A stretch of 64,000 nucleotides of DNA, taken from positions 310,001-374,000 of the forward strand of contig NZ_JAJFEQ010000002.1 of NCBI RefSeq assembly GCF_020707265.1, given 5' to 3'. Below, in pieces: positions 35,090-46,148 of the stretch. The DNA comes from Massilia sp. IC2-477. GTDB taxonomy: Bacteria; Pseudomonadota; Gammaproteobacteria; Burkholderiales; Burkholderiaceae_D. The notes below the pieces were generated by a model, which searched no databases, was not told the DNA's origin, and saw only the letters and a program-made list of their open reading frames with translations. The first letter of the stretch is position 1; each line of letters opens with the position of its first letter. Made by a program: the position numbers and the translations under genes.

Positions 35090-36631
35090 ATGCAACTTAA
35101 TTCTTCTGAAATCAGCGAACTGATCAAGAGCCGCATCCAGGGTCTGGAAGGTTCGGCTGAAGTTCGCAATCAAGGCACGGTGATCTCCGTCGCCGACGGT
35201 ATCTGCCGCATCCATGGTCTGTCGGACGTGATGCAGGGCGAGATGCTGGAATTCCCTGGCAACACCTTCGGCCTGGCGATGAACCTCGAGCGCGACTCCG
35301 TCGGCGCCGTCATCCTGGGTGCCTACGAGCACATCTCGGAAGGCGACACCGTCAAGACCACCGGCCGCATCCTGGAAGTGCCGATCGGTCCGGAACTGCG
35401 TGGCCGCGTGGTCAACGCACTGGGCCAGCCGATCGACGGCAAGGGTCCGATCAACACTGCCCTGACCGCACCGATCGAAAAGATCGCTCCGGGCGTGATC
35501 GCCCGTGAATCCGTCTCGCAGCCGATGCAGACCGGCATCAAGTCGATCGACGCGATGGTGCCGATCGGCCGTGGCCAGCGTGAGCTGATCATTGGCGACC
35601 GCCAGACCGGTAAATCGGCTGTTGCTGTCGACGCGATCATCAACCAGAAGGGCCAGGGCGTCACCTGCGTGTACGTCGCAATCGGCCAGAAGGCATCGAC
35701 CATCAAGAACATCGTGCGTTCGCTGGAACAGCACGGCGCGATGGAGTACACCATCGTTGTTGCCGCTTCCGCTTCGGAATCGGCTGCAATGCAGTACATC
35801 TCGGCCTACTCGGGCTGCGCGATGGGCGAATACTTCCGCGACCGCGGCGAAGACGCGCTGATCGTGTACGACGACCTGTCGAAGCAGGCAGTCGCCTACC
35901 GCCAGATCTCCCTGCTGCTGCGCCGTCCGCCGGGCCGCGAAGCTTACCCGGGTGACGTGTTCTACCTGCACAGCCGTCTGCTCGAGCGCGCAGCCCGCGT
36001 GAACGCCGACTACGTCGAGAAGTTCACCAACGGCGCCGTCACCGGCAAGACCGGTTCGCTGACCGCACTGCCGATCATCGAAACCCAGGCAGGCGACGTC
36101 TCGGCATTCGTGCCGACCAACGTGATCTCGATTACCGACGGCCAGATCTTCCTGGAGACCTCGCTGTTCAACGCCGGTATCCGTCCTGCGATCAACGCCG
36201 GTATCTCGGTGTCGCGCGTCGGTGGTGCAGCCCAGACCAAGGTCATCAAGGGCCTGTCGGGCGGTATCCGTACCGACCTGGCGCAGTACCGTGAACTGGC
36301 TGCGTTCGCGCAGTTCGCATCGGACCTGGACGAGTCGACCCGCAAGCAGCTGGACCGCGGCGCCCGCGTGACCGAACTGCTGAAGCAGCCGCAGTTCTCG
36401 CCGCTGTCGACCTCGCTGATGGCCGCATCGCTGTTCGCCGTCAACAAGGGCTTCCTGGACGACATCGAAGTCAAGAAAGTGCTGCCGTTCGAGCACGGTC
36501 TGCACAACTTCCTGAAGTCGAGCCACGCATCCCTGCTGTCGAAGATTGACGAAACCAAGCAACTGGACAAGGACGGCGAAGCTGCGCTGGCCGCCGCCAT
36601 TGCTGATTTCAAAAAATCCGGCGCATATTAA
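35090..36631 (+). CDS. atpA: ATP synthase F1 subunit alpha
   Basis: The 513-residue non-catalytic nucleotide-binding subunit. The start at 35090 follows TTGGAG and gives [16 protein letters not shown]. The P-loop is [10 protein letters not shown] and the alpha signature [14 protein letters not shown] includes the arginine finger. Length is exactly that of proteobacterial AtpA. Confidence 0.98.
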   Translation: MQLNSSEISELIKSRIQGLEGSAEVRNQGTVISVADGICRIHGLSDVMQGEMLEFPGNTFGLAMNLERDSVGAVILGAYEHISEGDTVKTTGRILEVPIGPELRGRVVNALGQPIDGKGPINTALTAPIEKIAPGVIARESVSQPMQTGIKSIDAMVPIGRGQRELIIGDRQTGKSAVAVDAIINQKGQGVTCVYVAIGQKASTIKNIVRSLEQHGAMEYTIVVAASASESAAMQYISAYSGCAMGEYFRDRGEDALIVYDDLSKQAVAYRQISLLLRRPPGREAYPGDVFYLHSRLLERAARVNADYVEKFTNGAVTGKTGSLTALPIIETQAGDVSAFVPTNVISITDGQIFLETSLFNAGIRPAINAGISVSRVGGAAQTKVIKGLSGGIRTDLAQYRELAAFAQFASDLDESTRKQLDRGARVTELLKQPQFSPLSTSLMAASLFAVNKGFLDDIEVKKVLPFEHGLHNFLKSSHASLLSKIDETKQLDKDGEAALAAAIADFKKSGAY

Positions 36632-36687
36632 TCGTCGAGCCGGCGCCGTGTGAACACGGCGCCGGTGCGCGGAAGGAGTAAGAACTC

Positions 36688-37563
36688 ATGGCAGTAGGCA
36701 AAGAGATTCGTGGCAAGATCAAGAGCGTAGAGAATACGAAGAAGATCACCAAGGCGATGGAAATGGTCGCCGCATCGAAAATGCGCAAGGCGCAGGACCG
36801 CATGCGCGCCGCCCGTCCCTACAGTGACAAGGTTCGTAACATCACCGCCAATCTTGCCGGCGCAAATCCGGAGTACACCCACCCGTTCATGGCGCAAGCC
36901 AAGGACGTGCAGGCGAACGCCGTCGGCTTCATCGTCGTCACGACCGACAAGGGTCTGTGCGGCGGCATGAACACCAACGTGCTGCGCCAGGTGACCATGA
37001 AGGCGCGCGAAATGGAACAGGCAGGCAAGCGTGTCGAGGCAGTCGCCATCGGCAACAAGGGCCTGGGTTTCCTGAACCGCATGGGCATGAAGCTGGTCTC
37101 GCAAGCGACCCAGCTCGGCGATACCCCGCACCTGGACAAGCTGATCGGCCCGGTCAAAGTGATGCTGGACGCGTACCAGGAAGGCAAGCTCGACGCTGTC
37201 TACCTGTGCTACACCAAGTTCATCAACACGATGAAGCAGGAACCGATGGTCGAGCAACTGCTGCCGCTGCCCGCAAAGCACATGGAAGCAGAAGCAGGCG
37301 GACATAGCTGGGACTACATCTACGAACCGGAAGCGGCCGTCGTCATCGACGAACTGCTGGTGCGTTACGTGGAAGCGCTGGTGTATCAGGCGGTTGCAGA
37401 AAACCTGGCGTCCGAGCAATCGGCACGCATGGTCGCGATGAAGGCCGCAAGCGATAACGCCGGCAGTGTCATCAGCGACCTGAAGCTGGTCTATAACAAG
37501 ACCCGCCAGGCGGCGATTACCAAAGAACTCTCCGAGATCGTGTCCGGTGCGGCCGCGGTTTAA
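36688..37563 (+). CDS. atpG: ATP synthase F1 subunit gamma
   Basis: The 291-residue rotor shaft. The opening [20 protein letters not shown] and the C-terminal [20 protein letters not shown], the paired helices that turn inside the hexamer, are conserved. An AAGGAG site precedes the ATG. Confidence 0.97.
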   Translation: MAVGKEIRGKIKSVENTKKITKAMEMVAASKMRKAQDRMRAARPYSDKVRNITANLAGANPEYTHPFMAQAKDVQANAVGFIVVTTDKGLCGGMNTNVLRQVTMKAREMEQAGKRVEAVAIGNKGLGFLNRMGMKLVSQATQLGDTPHLDKLIGPVKVMLDAYQEGKLDAVYLCYTKFINTMKQEPMVEQLLPLPAKHMEAEAGGHSWDYIYEPEAAVVIDELLVRYVEALVYQAVAENLASEQSARMVAMKAASDNAGSVISDLKLVYNKTRQAAITKELSEIVSGAAAV

Positions 37564-39003
<1,440 letters not shown>

Positions 39004-39028
39004 GCCACTTCTCACCTGAAGGACAGAC

Positions 39029-39451
39029 ATGGCAAACACGATTCAAGTGGACGTGGTCTCGGCCGAAGAGCAGATCTTCTCCGGCCAGGCCGAATTCGTC
39101 GCGCTGCCGGGTGAAGCGGGTGAGCTGGGTATCTACCCACGCCACACCCCCCTCATCACGCGCATCAGGCCAGGTGCTGTACGGATCCAGGTAGCCGGCG
39201 GCGGCGAAGAGTTCGTCTTCGTCGCAGGCGGTATCCTCGAAGTGCAGCCGAACGGCGTGACCGTGCTGGCCGACACCGCAATCCGCGGTGGCGACCTGGA
39301 CGAAGCGAAGGCACTGGAAGCAAAGAAGCAGGCCGAAGAGCTGATGCTGAACAAGGAATCGAAGATCGACTACGCGAAAGCCCAGGCCGAAATGGCGGCG
39401 GCAATCGCGCAGCTGGCAGCGATTCAGAAGCTGCGTTCGAAAGGACGCTAA
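39029..39451 (+). CDS. atpC: ATP synthase F1 subunit epsilon
   Basis: The 140-residue subunit that couples gamma to the c-ring and inhibits hydrolysis. Its N-terminal beta-sandwich ([34 protein letters not shown]) is followed by a two-helix C-terminal domain. Last gene of the operon, followed by a terminator at 39475. Confidence 0.96.
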   Translation: MANTIQVDVVSAEEQIFSGQAEFVALPGEAGELGIYPRHTPLITRIRPGAVRIQVAGGGEEFVFVAGGILEVQPNGVTVLADTAIRGGDLDEAKALEAKKQAEELMLNKESKIDYAKAQAEMAAAIAQLAAIQKLRSKGR

Positions 39452-39474
39452 GCATTCGCTACTGCGGAATAAAG

Positions 39475-39499
39475 AGGCAGCCTTCGGGCTGCCTTTTTT
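39475..39499 (+). terminator. Intrinsic terminator of the ATP synthase operon
   Basis: AGGCAGCC (39475-39482), TTCG, GGCTGCCT (39487-39494), then T-run. 24 bases after the atpC stop. Confidence 0.93.
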
Positions 39500-39641
39500 A
39501 TTGTCGCCTCGCGTCAGTGAGTACTTGCTAATTCGCAAGCCTTGACGGGATGAATGCAGCGGACGGTTAGTCAGCGCACGGGTGTGTGCGCTTTTCCGGC
39601 TTAGTATCGATTCTCCAGTATGAGAATCCTCGGGCCGGACC

Positions 39642-40004
39642 ATGGCAATCCCTCCAGAACCTCGACAGCAGCAAGCCCTGCCAGCGGAAGCGCCGTTCGG
39701 CCAGACTCTGTACCGTTTCCTCTTCTTCGACTGGCTGTTCCGCGACGTCAGCGCGGCCCGCAATCTCTACGAGCGCCACGCCGCGCGCGAGCACAATCGC
39801 CGCATGAGCCGCTACCTGCCGGTCTACATGCGGCGCTGGTCGGTGCTGGCAGGCTTCGACTTCGCGCTCGGCTTCCTGTTCGAGCGGGTGTTGTCCGCCA
39901 CGGCGCTGTCGGCGCTGTTCTTCACCGGCTCCTGCGTGACGCTCACTGGCATCGTCGTGATGACGGTGACCTGGCTGTTCCTGACCTACGCCAAGCTGTC
40001 CTGA
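39642..40004 (+). CDS. Hypothetical small membrane protein
   Basis: A 120-residue product with no family that I recognise. The first half is charged (FLFFDWLFRDVSAARNLYER, HAAREHNRRMSRYLPVYMRR) and the second holds two hydrophobic segments (WSVLAGFDFALGFLFERVL and GSCVTLTGIVVMTVTWLFL). It is probably an inner-membrane protein with a cytoplasmic N-terminus. Codon pattern matches the neighbours. It stands alone between the atp terminator and the serine hydrolase genes. Confidence 0.7.
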   Translation: MAIPPEPRQQQALPAEAPFGQTLYRFLFFDWLFRDVSAARNLYERHAAREHNRRMSRYLPVYMRRWSVLAGFDFALGFLFERVLSATALSALFFTGSCVTLTGIVVMTVTWLFLTYAKLS

Positions 40005-40145
40005 AGATGGCGGGCACCGTCCCGTTCGCCCCCGGATAGCAACCACTCGACCTATCCGAACGACCACTGATCGGCAACCGATTGCGGAAGGGTTCGTCAC
40101 GTACGTACAGTCGCGGCACTCCATAACAAGAAAGGAATGCCGACC

Positions 40146-41807
40146 ATGTTCATCCGCACCGCCATCTGCAGCGCCGCGCTGCTGCTGTGCCTGCCGCACG
40201 CCGCCTTCGCCCAGGAAAAAGCATCTGCCACCCGCAGCGCCCAAGACCTGGCCACCCGCCTCGACGCCACCATCGCTCCCTACTTCCAGCCCGATGCCCC
40301 GGGCGCCACCGTCATCGTGGTCAAGGACGGCAAGACCGTTTTGCGCAAGGCCTACGGCATGGCCGACACTTCGAAGAACATCAAAATGACGCCGGAGATG
40401 GCGCTGCGCATCGGTTCGATGACCAAGCAGTTCACCGCCACCGCCATCCTGCTGCTGGCGGACGAGGGTAAGCTGTCGCTCCAGGACGAGATCACCAAGT
40501 TCCTGCCGGACTACCCGACCCAGGGCAAGAAGATCACCATCGAGCACCTGCTGACCCACACCTCGGGCATCGTCAGCTATACCGGCAAGCCGGGTTATCC
40601 ACAGCGCGCGCCGCAGGACACCACGGTGGCCGCACAGATCGACTCGTTCAAGAACGAGCCGATGCAGTTCGAACCGGGCAGCGCCTGGCGCTACAACAAC
40701 TCGGGTTACTACCTGCTCGGCGCCATCATCGAAAAGGTCTCGGGCCAGCCGTACCACCAGTTCGTGGAGCAGCGCATCTTCGTTCCGCTCGGGATGAACC
40801 ACACCGCCTACGAGGGCTACGAGCGCGGCGCCTGGCCAACCGCAGCCGGCCATAGTCTGGGCGAGAAGGGCTTCGGGCCAGCCCGTACGCTCGGCAAGAA
40901 CCAGTCTTATGCCGCCGGCGAACTGGTGTCGACCGTGGACGACCTGGCAAAGTGGGATGCGGCCATCGCGGGCAACAAGCTGCTTCAACCCGCCACCTGG
41001 CAGCGCGCCTTCACGTCTTACCGCCTCAGTGACGGCAAGGACAGCAACTACGGCTATGGCTGGGAGCTGACCCTGATCCAGGGCGAGCCAACCATTGGCC
41101 ATAGCGGTTCGACCCGGGGCTTCCGTTCCTACGGCCTGCGCCTGCCCGCCAAAGGCGTCTACGTGGCCGTGCTGACCAACGGCGACAGCGGCACCGTGGT
41201 CCCCGATGTGGTGGCGCGCCGCGCGGCCGCCGTCGCCATCGGCAAGCCGCTCCCCGAGTTCAAGGAGGTGGCGCTGGATGCGGCCAGCCTGGATGCCGTG
41301 GCGGGCGTCTACACGCAGGACAAGGACACCCAGCGCGTACTGCGGCGCGACGGCGAGTTCCTGGCGCTGCAGCGCGCGGGCCGTGGGCCGCTGGTGCTGA
41401 AGGCGATGTCGCCCAACGAATTCTTCATCCCCGATACCGCCGACTGGATCGCCTTCCAGCGCGACGGCAGCGGCAAGGCGACCGGCATGACCTACTACCA
41501 GGACGGCAGGACGCTGGTCCACAAGCGCTCCGGCGAAGCGCCGCCGCCGCGCATCGTGGCGAAGATCGCGGACGCCGCTTTTGACGCTCACGTAGGCCGC
41601 TACGAGATCCAGCCGGGCATGGTGTTCGAGGTCCAGCGCGAGGGCAGCCGCTATTTCGTGCAGCCGAGCGGCCAGCGCCGCGTCGAAATCTTCCCCTTGA
41701 GCGAGACCCGCTTCTTCGCACGCGACGTCGACGCGGAGATCGGTTTCGAAGCCCAAGGCCTGATGTTCAAACAGGGCAGCCGCAGCTTCACCGGGCGCAA
41801 GCTGTAA
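40146..41807 (+). CDS. Secreted beta-lactamase-fold serine hydrolase, copy 1
   Basis: A 553-residue exported protein of the class C beta-lactamase / D-alanyl-D-alanine carboxypeptidase superfamily. The ATG at 40146 is spaced correctly from GAAAGGA, while the ATG at 40137 is too close. The signal peptide is MFIRTAICSAALLLCLPHAA. The nucleophile is Ser91 in SMTK, with YNNSG as the Tyr-x-Asn motif and HSGSTRG as the KTG-like third motif. LLTHTSGI is also typical. About 200 extra C-terminal residues form a beta-rich domain. The substrate may be peptidoglycan peptides, D-amino-acid peptides or esters. The next gene is a close paralogue, so this is a tandem duplication. Confidence 0.87.
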   Translation: MFIRTAICSAALLLCLPHAAFAQEKASATRSAQDLATRLDATIAPYFQPDAPGATVIVVKDGKTVLRKAYGMADTSKNIKMTPEMALRIGSMTKQFTATAILLLADEGKLSLQDEITKFLPDYPTQGKKITIEHLLTHTSGIVSYTGKPGYPQRAPQDTTVAAQIDSFKNEPMQFEPGSAWRYNNSGYYLLGAIIEKVSGQPYHQFVEQRIFVPLGMNHTAYEGYERGAWPTAAGHSLGEKGFGPARTLGKNQSYAAGELVSTVDDLAKWDAAIAGNKLLQPATWQRAFTSYRLSDGKDSNYGYGWELTLIQGEPTIGHSGSTRGFRSYGLRLPAKGVYVAVLTNGDSGTVVPDVVARRAAAVAIGKPLPEFKEVALDAASLDAVAGVYTQDKDTQRVLRRDGEFLALQRAGRGPLVLKAMSPNEFFIPDTADWIAFQRDGSGKATGMTYYQDGRTLVHKRSGEAPPPRIVAKIADAAFDAHVGRYEIQPGMVFEVQREGSRYFVQPSGQRRVEIFPLSETRFFARDVDAEIGFEAQGLMFKQGSRSFTGRKL

Positions 41808-41897
41808 GGAGCCGACGCCCCCTCCAAGGTGATAGTTGCCATGGGAGGCGGGGCGGATAGTATGGACGATACCCATAATGACAAAGGGATCTCCGCC

Positions 41898-43568
41898 ATG
41901 CTGCTTCGCTCCGCCATCTGCGCCGCCGCGCTGCTGCTGTGCCACCCGTATGCCGCATTCGCTCAGGACGCGGCGAAGTCCGCGCTCGGCGAGCAGGACC
42001 TGGCCGGCCGCATCGATGCAGCCATTGCACCCTATTTCAAGGCCGACGCCCCGGGCGCCACCGTCATCGTGGTCAAGGATGGCAAGACCGTCCTGCGCCG
42101 CGCCTACGGCATGGCCGACACGTCCCGGACCATCAGGATGACGCCGGACATGGCGCTGCGCCTCGGTTCCCTCACCAAGCAGTTCACCTCGACCGCGATC
42201 CTGATGCTGGGGGAGGAGGGCAAGCTGTCGCTCGACGACGACATCACGAAGCACCTGCCGGACTATCCAACCAGGGGCAAGAAGATCACGATCGAGCACC
42301 TGCTGACCCACACCTCGGGCATCGCCAGCTTTACCAGCAAGCCCGGTTACACCACCGGCATGACGCAGGACCTGACGGTGGCGCAGATGATCGACTCCTT
42401 CAAGAACGATCCGCTCGACTTCGAGCCGGGGAGCCAGTACCGCTACAACAACTCGGGCTACTTCCTGCTGGGCGCCATCATCGAGAAGATCTCGGGCCAG
42501 AGCTATGCGTCCTTCCTCGAGCAGCGCATCTTCAAGCCGCTCGGCATGCTGGACACCTATTACGAGGGCATCAAGCCTGGCAAGGCCCCGGTAGCGGCCG
42601 GTCATACCCGCAGCGCCAGCGGCTTCGGTCCCGCCAAACCGCTCAGCATGACCCAGCCATATGCGGCCGGCGCCCTGGTATCGACCGTGGACGACCTGGC
42701 GCGCTGGGACGCCGCGGTCAGCGCCGGCAAGCTGCTCAAGCCGGCCAGCTGGCAGCGCGCCTTCACGCCCTACCGGCTCAGCGACGGCAAGCCGACCACT
42801 TACGGCTATGGCTGGGGAATCAGCCAGGTACAGGGTGAGACCGCCATTGGCCACAGCGGCGGCATCAACGGCTTCTCCACCTACGCGCTGCGCGTGCCTG
42901 GCAAGGGCGTCTACGTTGCGGTGCTGACCAACAGCGACGCCGGCCCGGCCAGTCCGGGATTGGTGGCGCGCAAGGCGGCGGGCGTCGCTATCGGCAAGCC
43001 CTACCGCGAGTTCAGGGAAGCGAAGCTGGACGAGGCCGCGTTTGACGCCGTCGCCGGTACCTACGAGGTCGAGAAGGGCGTGCAGCGCGTGTTCCGCCGC
43101 ACCGGCGATGGCTTGAGCATGCAGCGCACCGGCATGCCGCAGGTAGCGGTCAAGGCTGCATCCAGCACGGAGTTCTTCCTGCCCGGGACGCTCGAGTGGT
43201 TCGAGTTCCAGCGTGAGGGGAACAAAAGCGACGGCAAGGTGGTGGCGGTCACGCACCACCAGGATGGCGTACCGGTCGTGCACCCGCGTATTGGCGACGC
43301 ACCGCCGGCGCGCCGCGCGATCAAGATCGCCAACGCGTCCTTCGACACCCGCGTCGGCCGCTACGAACTGAGGCCCGGCTTCGTGCTGGAACTGACGCGC
43401 GAGGGCGACCGCTACTTTGCCCAGGCCACCGGCCAGGGCAAGCTCGAGATCTTCCCGATGAGCGAGACCAGGTTCTTCTCGGACCGCGTCGACGCCGAGA
43501 TCAGCTTCGAAGGGCAGACCCTGGTGCTGAAACAGGGCGGCCGCGACACGCCCGGCCGCAAGCTGTGA
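41898..43568 (+). CDS. Secreted beta-lactamase-fold serine hydrolase, copy 2
   Basis: A 556-residue paralogue of the upstream gene, aligned end to end with it. The signal peptide is MLLRSAICAAALLLCHPYAA, the nucleophile is Ser91 in SLTK, the Tyr motif is YNNSG and the third motif HSGGING. The C-terminal beta-rich domain is kept (FDTRVGRYELRPGFVLELTR). Substitutions are spread evenly, so the copies look like functional, diverged enzymes. The frame continues upstream to 41829, but the signal peptide fixes the start at 41898. It converges on the amidase gene with three bases between stops. Confidence 0.87.
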   Translation: MLLRSAICAAALLLCHPYAAFAQDAAKSALGEQDLAGRIDAAIAPYFKADAPGATVIVVKDGKTVLRRAYGMADTSRTIRMTPDMALRLGSLTKQFTSTAILMLGEEGKLSLDDDITKHLPDYPTRGKKITIEHLLTHTSGIASFTSKPGYTTGMTQDLTVAQMIDSFKNDPLDFEPGSQYRYNNSGYFLLGAIIEKISGQSYASFLEQRIFKPLGMLDTYYEGIKPGKAPVAAGHTRSASGFGPAKPLSMTQPYAAGALVSTVDDLARWDAAVSAGKLLKPASWQRAFTPYRLSDGKPTTYGYGWGISQVQGETAIGHSGGINGFSTYALRVPGKGVYVAVLTNSDAGPASPGLVARKAAGVAIGKPYREFREAKLDEAAFDAVAGTYEVEKGVQRVFRRTGDGLSMQRTGMPQVAVKAASSTEFFLPGTLEWFEFQREGNKSDGKVVAVTHHQDGVPVVHPRIGDAPPARRAIKIANASFDTRVGRYELRPGFVLELTREGDRYFAQATGQGKLEIFPMSETRFFSDRVDAEISFEGQTLVLKQGGRDTPGRKL

Positions 43569-43571
43569 ACG

Positions 43572-44189
43572 TTAACGCGTATTGGCCTGCTCGCCGGCCA
43601 GGCGCAGCGCCACCTTGTGGCGGAAGTAATCCTCCTTCACGTAGCGGTACAGGTTCGCGCCCGGGCACACGGTTTTATCTGAGTGGTCGCGGTGGCTCTT
43701 GATGTCGTCCAGCGAGACCTTGTACTTCCGGGCCAGTAGCGCCATCAGGTCGACCACCGCGTCGAGCTGCTGCTGGTTCGGTTCAACCTCTTCGAAATTG
43801 CCCACCACTTCGATCAGGGCGTGGCCGGTGGGGTCGTATTCGGTGTTGGTGTCGCCCGCGAAGTCGATTCTGCGCGCCTCGTAGATGCGGCCGTCGAGGT
43901 CAATCACGTAGTGGTAGGGGATGTCGAGCCAACCCTTGGTGGTGCGCGACCAGGACTGCAGGCGGCGCAGATAGGCCTGCGGGTCGGTGCCCGGCTTGAA
44001 GGGCTCGCCCTGGTGGTGCAGGGTGATCTGGCTGATGGCGTGGCGTTTGGCCTTGCCGGCGTCGGCCGGGGTGCCGCCCCAGCTTGCGACGGGAACGATG
44101 CCGCGTTCGACCGCAGCCAGCGGTTCGGCTGCGTGGGCTGACAGGGACAGGACAAGGGCGGCGATGCAGGAGAGGGCGGTGGGGCGCAT
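43572..44189 (-). CDS. N-acetylmuramoyl-L-alanine amidase-like (amidase_2/PGRP) protein
   Basis: A 205-residue exported protein with the zinc amidase fold. The signal peptide is MRPTALSCIAALVLSLSAHA. Likely zinc ligands are the His in ITLHHQGEPF, the His in IKSHRDHSDKTVCPG and the Cys in that same block, which matches the usual His-His-Cys set. YHYVIDLDGRIYEAR is typical of peptidoglycan-recognition proteins. It would cut the bond between MurNAc and L-Ala in peptidoglycan. It may work with the neighbouring serine hydrolases in cell-wall turnover, which is inference. Confidence 0.85.
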   Translation of the reverse strand: MRPTALSCIAALVLSLSAHAAEPLAAVERGIVPVASWGGTPADAGKAKRHAISQITLHHQGEPFKPGTDPQAYLRRLQSWSRTTKGWLDIPYHYVIDLDGRIYEARRIDFAGDTNTEYDPTGHALIEVVGNFEEVEPNQQQLDAVVDLMALLARKYKVSLDDIKSHRDHSDKTVCPGANLYRYVKEDYFRHKVALRLAGEQANTR

Positions 44190-44313
44190 GACATAAGGGA
44201 TCAGGGACGAGACCGCATCTTTCCACGTTTGCGCGGCCTGCGCCAGTGCAGGCGCGCCAGATGATGCAAATCTGATAAGCTAGGGATCGAACCCTAAATC
44301 TACTGTACCCATC

Positions 44314-44736
44314 ATGAGAAGCATTGCCCAGATCCTCAGCGACAGCAAGACCATCGCCATCGTCGGCCTGTCCAACAAGCCCGAGCGCGCCAGCTACGGC
44401 GTGGCCGAATATCTGCAGGGAGCCGGTTACCGCGTGGTGCCGGTGAACCCGAGCCTCGCCGGCCAGACCGTGCTGGGCGAAAAGGCTTACGCCACGCTGC
44501 AGGAGGCGGCCGACGCCCTCGCTGCCAGCGGCCAGCCGATCGACATCGTCGACTGCTTCCGCAAGTCCGAAGACATTCCGCCGATCGCGCGCGACGCCAT
44601 TGCCGTACGCGCCGGCTGCCTGTGGATGCAGCTCGACATCGAGAACCAGGCCGCAGCCGACCTGGCGCGCGCCGCCGGGCTGGATGTGGTCATGAACCAC
44701 TGCATTAAGATCGAACACCGCAGTCTGAACGGCTAA
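44314..44736 (+). CDS. CoA-binding domain protein (YccU type)
   Basis: A 140-residue Rossmann-fold protein of the CoA_binding family. AIVGLSNKPERASYGVAEYL binds the nucleotide, VVPVNPSLAG and VDCFRKSEDIP are conserved, and CLWMQLDIEN then MNHCIKIEH end the domain. The biochemical role is not established. An inverted TAGGG-ATCGAA-CCCTA repeat (44281-44296) lies just before the start. Confidence 0.9.
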   Translation: MRSIAQILSDSKTIAIVGLSNKPERASYGVAEYLQGAGYRVVPVNPSLAGQTVLGEKAYATLQEAADALAASGQPIDIVDCFRKSEDIPPIARDAIAVRAGCLWMQLDIENQAAADLARAAGLDVVMNHCIKIEHRSLNG

Positions 44737-44819
44737 GGTCCCGGCTCCCGGCGTAGACCGCGATTCTTGTGGCTGCCGCTGCGTTACAATCGTGGCATCA
44801 CACTCCAGGGATGCCACCC

Positions 44820-45413
44820 ATGTTCAAGACCACCGCCCTGCTCGCAGCCCTTGTTAGCGCGAGCCTCTCCCAGCCGGCCGCCGCCCAGGCGACCAACGCG
44901 GCCAGCGCCAAGCCGACTGCCGCCAAGGCCAGCTGCCCGGCCATCCTGCACCAGAACTTCAAGCGCCTGCAGGACGACGCGCCGCAGGACCTGTGCCAGT
45001 ACGCCGGCAAGGTGGTGCTGGTGGTGAACACGGCCAGCTACTGCGGCTTCACCAAGCAGTACGAAGGGCTGGAAAAGCTCTACGCCAAATACAACGGCCG
45101 CGGCCTGGTGGTGCTGGGCTTCCCCTCGAACGACTTCGGCAAGCAGGAGCCGGGCAGCGCGAAGGAGATCGCCGACTTCTGCTTCAACACCTACGGGGTG
45201 AAATTCCCGATGTTCGCCAAGACCGCGGTCACCGGTCCTGAGGCCAATCCGCTGCACGCCAGCCTGACCAAGGCCACCGGCCAGGCGCCGAAGTGGAACT
45301 TCACCAAGTACCTGATCGGCCGCGACGGCAAGATCCTGGAGCATTTCCCGAGCAAGGTAACGCCGGAAGATCCGGCCCTGGTCGGCAAGATCGAACAGGC
45401 GCTGGCCATGTAA
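44820..45413 (+). CDS. Periplasmic glutathione peroxidase-like thiol peroxidase
   Basis: A 197-residue peroxidase with a signal peptide (MFKTTALLAALVSASLSQPA). The peroxidatic Cys75 sits in TASYCGFTKQY, and KQEPG and WNFTKYLI supply the Gln and Trp-Asn of the catalytic tetrad. The usual FPCNQF is FPSNDF here, so that Cys is lost. The downstream Cys in IADFCFNTYG, equivalent to the resolving Cys of thioredoxin-dependent enzymes, is kept. It probably reduces peroxides in the periplasm with a thioredoxin-like donor. The frame is open from 44769, but the signal peptide and a GGGA site fix the start at 44820. Confidence 0.88.
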   Translation: MFKTTALLAALVSASLSQPAAAQATNAASAKPTAAKASCPAILHQNFKRLQDDAPQDLCQYAGKVVLVVNTASYCGFTKQYEGLEKLYAKYNGRGLVVLGFPSNDFGKQEPGSAKEIADFCFNTYGVKFPMFAKTAVTGPEANPLHASLTKATGQAPKWNFTKYLIGRDGKILEHFPSKVTPEDPALVGKIEQALAM

Positions 45414-45452
45414 GCAGCGTGGATCGAATAACCATCCTATGATTATGGTTAT

Positions 45453-45466
45453 TTGATCCACATCAA
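45453..45466. promoter_or_regulatory. FNR/ANR box upstream of the OmpW gene
   Basis: TTGATCCACATCAA matches the FNR/ANR consensus TTGAT-N4-ATCAA at all ten specified positions, 67 bases before the ATG. A second inverted repeat, ATAACCAT with ATGGTTAT (45428-45451), lies just to the left. Regulation by oxygen limitation is expected. Confidence 0.85.
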
Positions 45467-45532
45467 CGATTTTTTTGCGCTGCATCAATAACCTTACCTT
45501 CGTCACTGATGACATGACGAAAGGTAAAAACA

Positions 45533-46144
45533 ATGAAAACGATGTTGCAGCATGTGCTGGCGATCGCTCTCGCGCTCGCCGGCAGCCAAGCCCTGGCGCA
45601 GGAAACCAACTGGATGGTGCGTGCCCGCGCCGTTCATATCGACCCGGCGAATGAATCCGCGCCGCTGGCCGGTACCGGCGCGGTGGACCGCATCCACGTG
45701 TCCAGCAAGACCATCCCGGAAGTCGACGTCTCCTACTTCTTCACGCCCAATCTGGCGGCGGAACTGATCCTGACTTATCCACAGAAGCACGACGTCACCC
45801 TCGACGGGGCGCGCATCGGCAGCTTCCGTCACCTGCCGCCGACCCTGACAGCGCAGTACCACTTCACGCCGCGGGAGAGCTTCAGTCCCTATGTCGGCGC
45901 AGGCGTCAACTACACCCGCATCTCGCGTGTGAAGCTCCTGAACGGCGCGGGCGAACTCGAGAACGACAGCTGGGGCCTGGCGCTGCAAGCCGGCGTCGAC
46001 ATCCGCCTGGATGCGCGCTGGTCGCTGAACCTCGATGTGAAGAAGGTGAACATCCGCAGCGACGTGATCGTCGGCGGCGCCAGGGTCAGCGCGGTGAAGG
46101 TGGACCCGGTGCTGTTTGGCGTCGGTGTCGGCTACCGCTTCTAA
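45533..46144 (+). CDS. ompW: OmpW family outer-membrane protein
   Basis: A 203-residue eight-stranded outer-membrane barrel. The signal peptide is MKTMLQHVLAIALALAGSQA. NWMVRARAVHIDP, SYFFTPNLAAELILTYP, PTLTAQYHFTPRESFSPYVG and GVNYTRISRV are family marks. The protein ends in GVGYRF with the C-terminal Phe needed for barrel assembly. OmpW is known in E. coli to be controlled by FNR, and the perfect FNR/ANR box upstream fits. A role in uptake of small hydrophobic compounds or in anaerobic adaptation is likely. Confidence 0.93.
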   Translation: MKTMLQHVLAIALALAGSQALAQETNWMVRARAVHIDPANESAPLAGTGAVDRIHVSSKTIPEVDVSYFFTPNLAAELILTYPQKHDVTLDGARIGSFRHLPPTLTAQYHFTPRESFSPYVGAGVNYTRISRVKLLNGAGELENDSWGLALQAGVDIRLDARWSLNLDVKKVNIRSDVIVGGARVSAVKVDPVLFGVGVGYRF

Positions 46145-46148
46145 GCCG

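Noticed and set aside
39517-39528. GTGAGTACTTGC, similar to the SlmA-binding site GTGAGTACTCAC
   Set aside because: Only 9 of 12 bases match and the right half-site is lost. A single weak match is not enough despite slmA being in the window.
39567-43283. 1238-codon minus-strand frame opposite the serine hydrolases
   Set aside because: Repetitive shadow of two tandem paralogues; the plus-strand proteins have signal peptides and catalytic motifs.
40146-43568. Serine hydrolases considered as AmpC-type resistance beta-lactamases
   Set aside because: They share the fold and SxxK/YxN motifs but are about 550 residues with a large extra domain, unlike AmpC (about 380).
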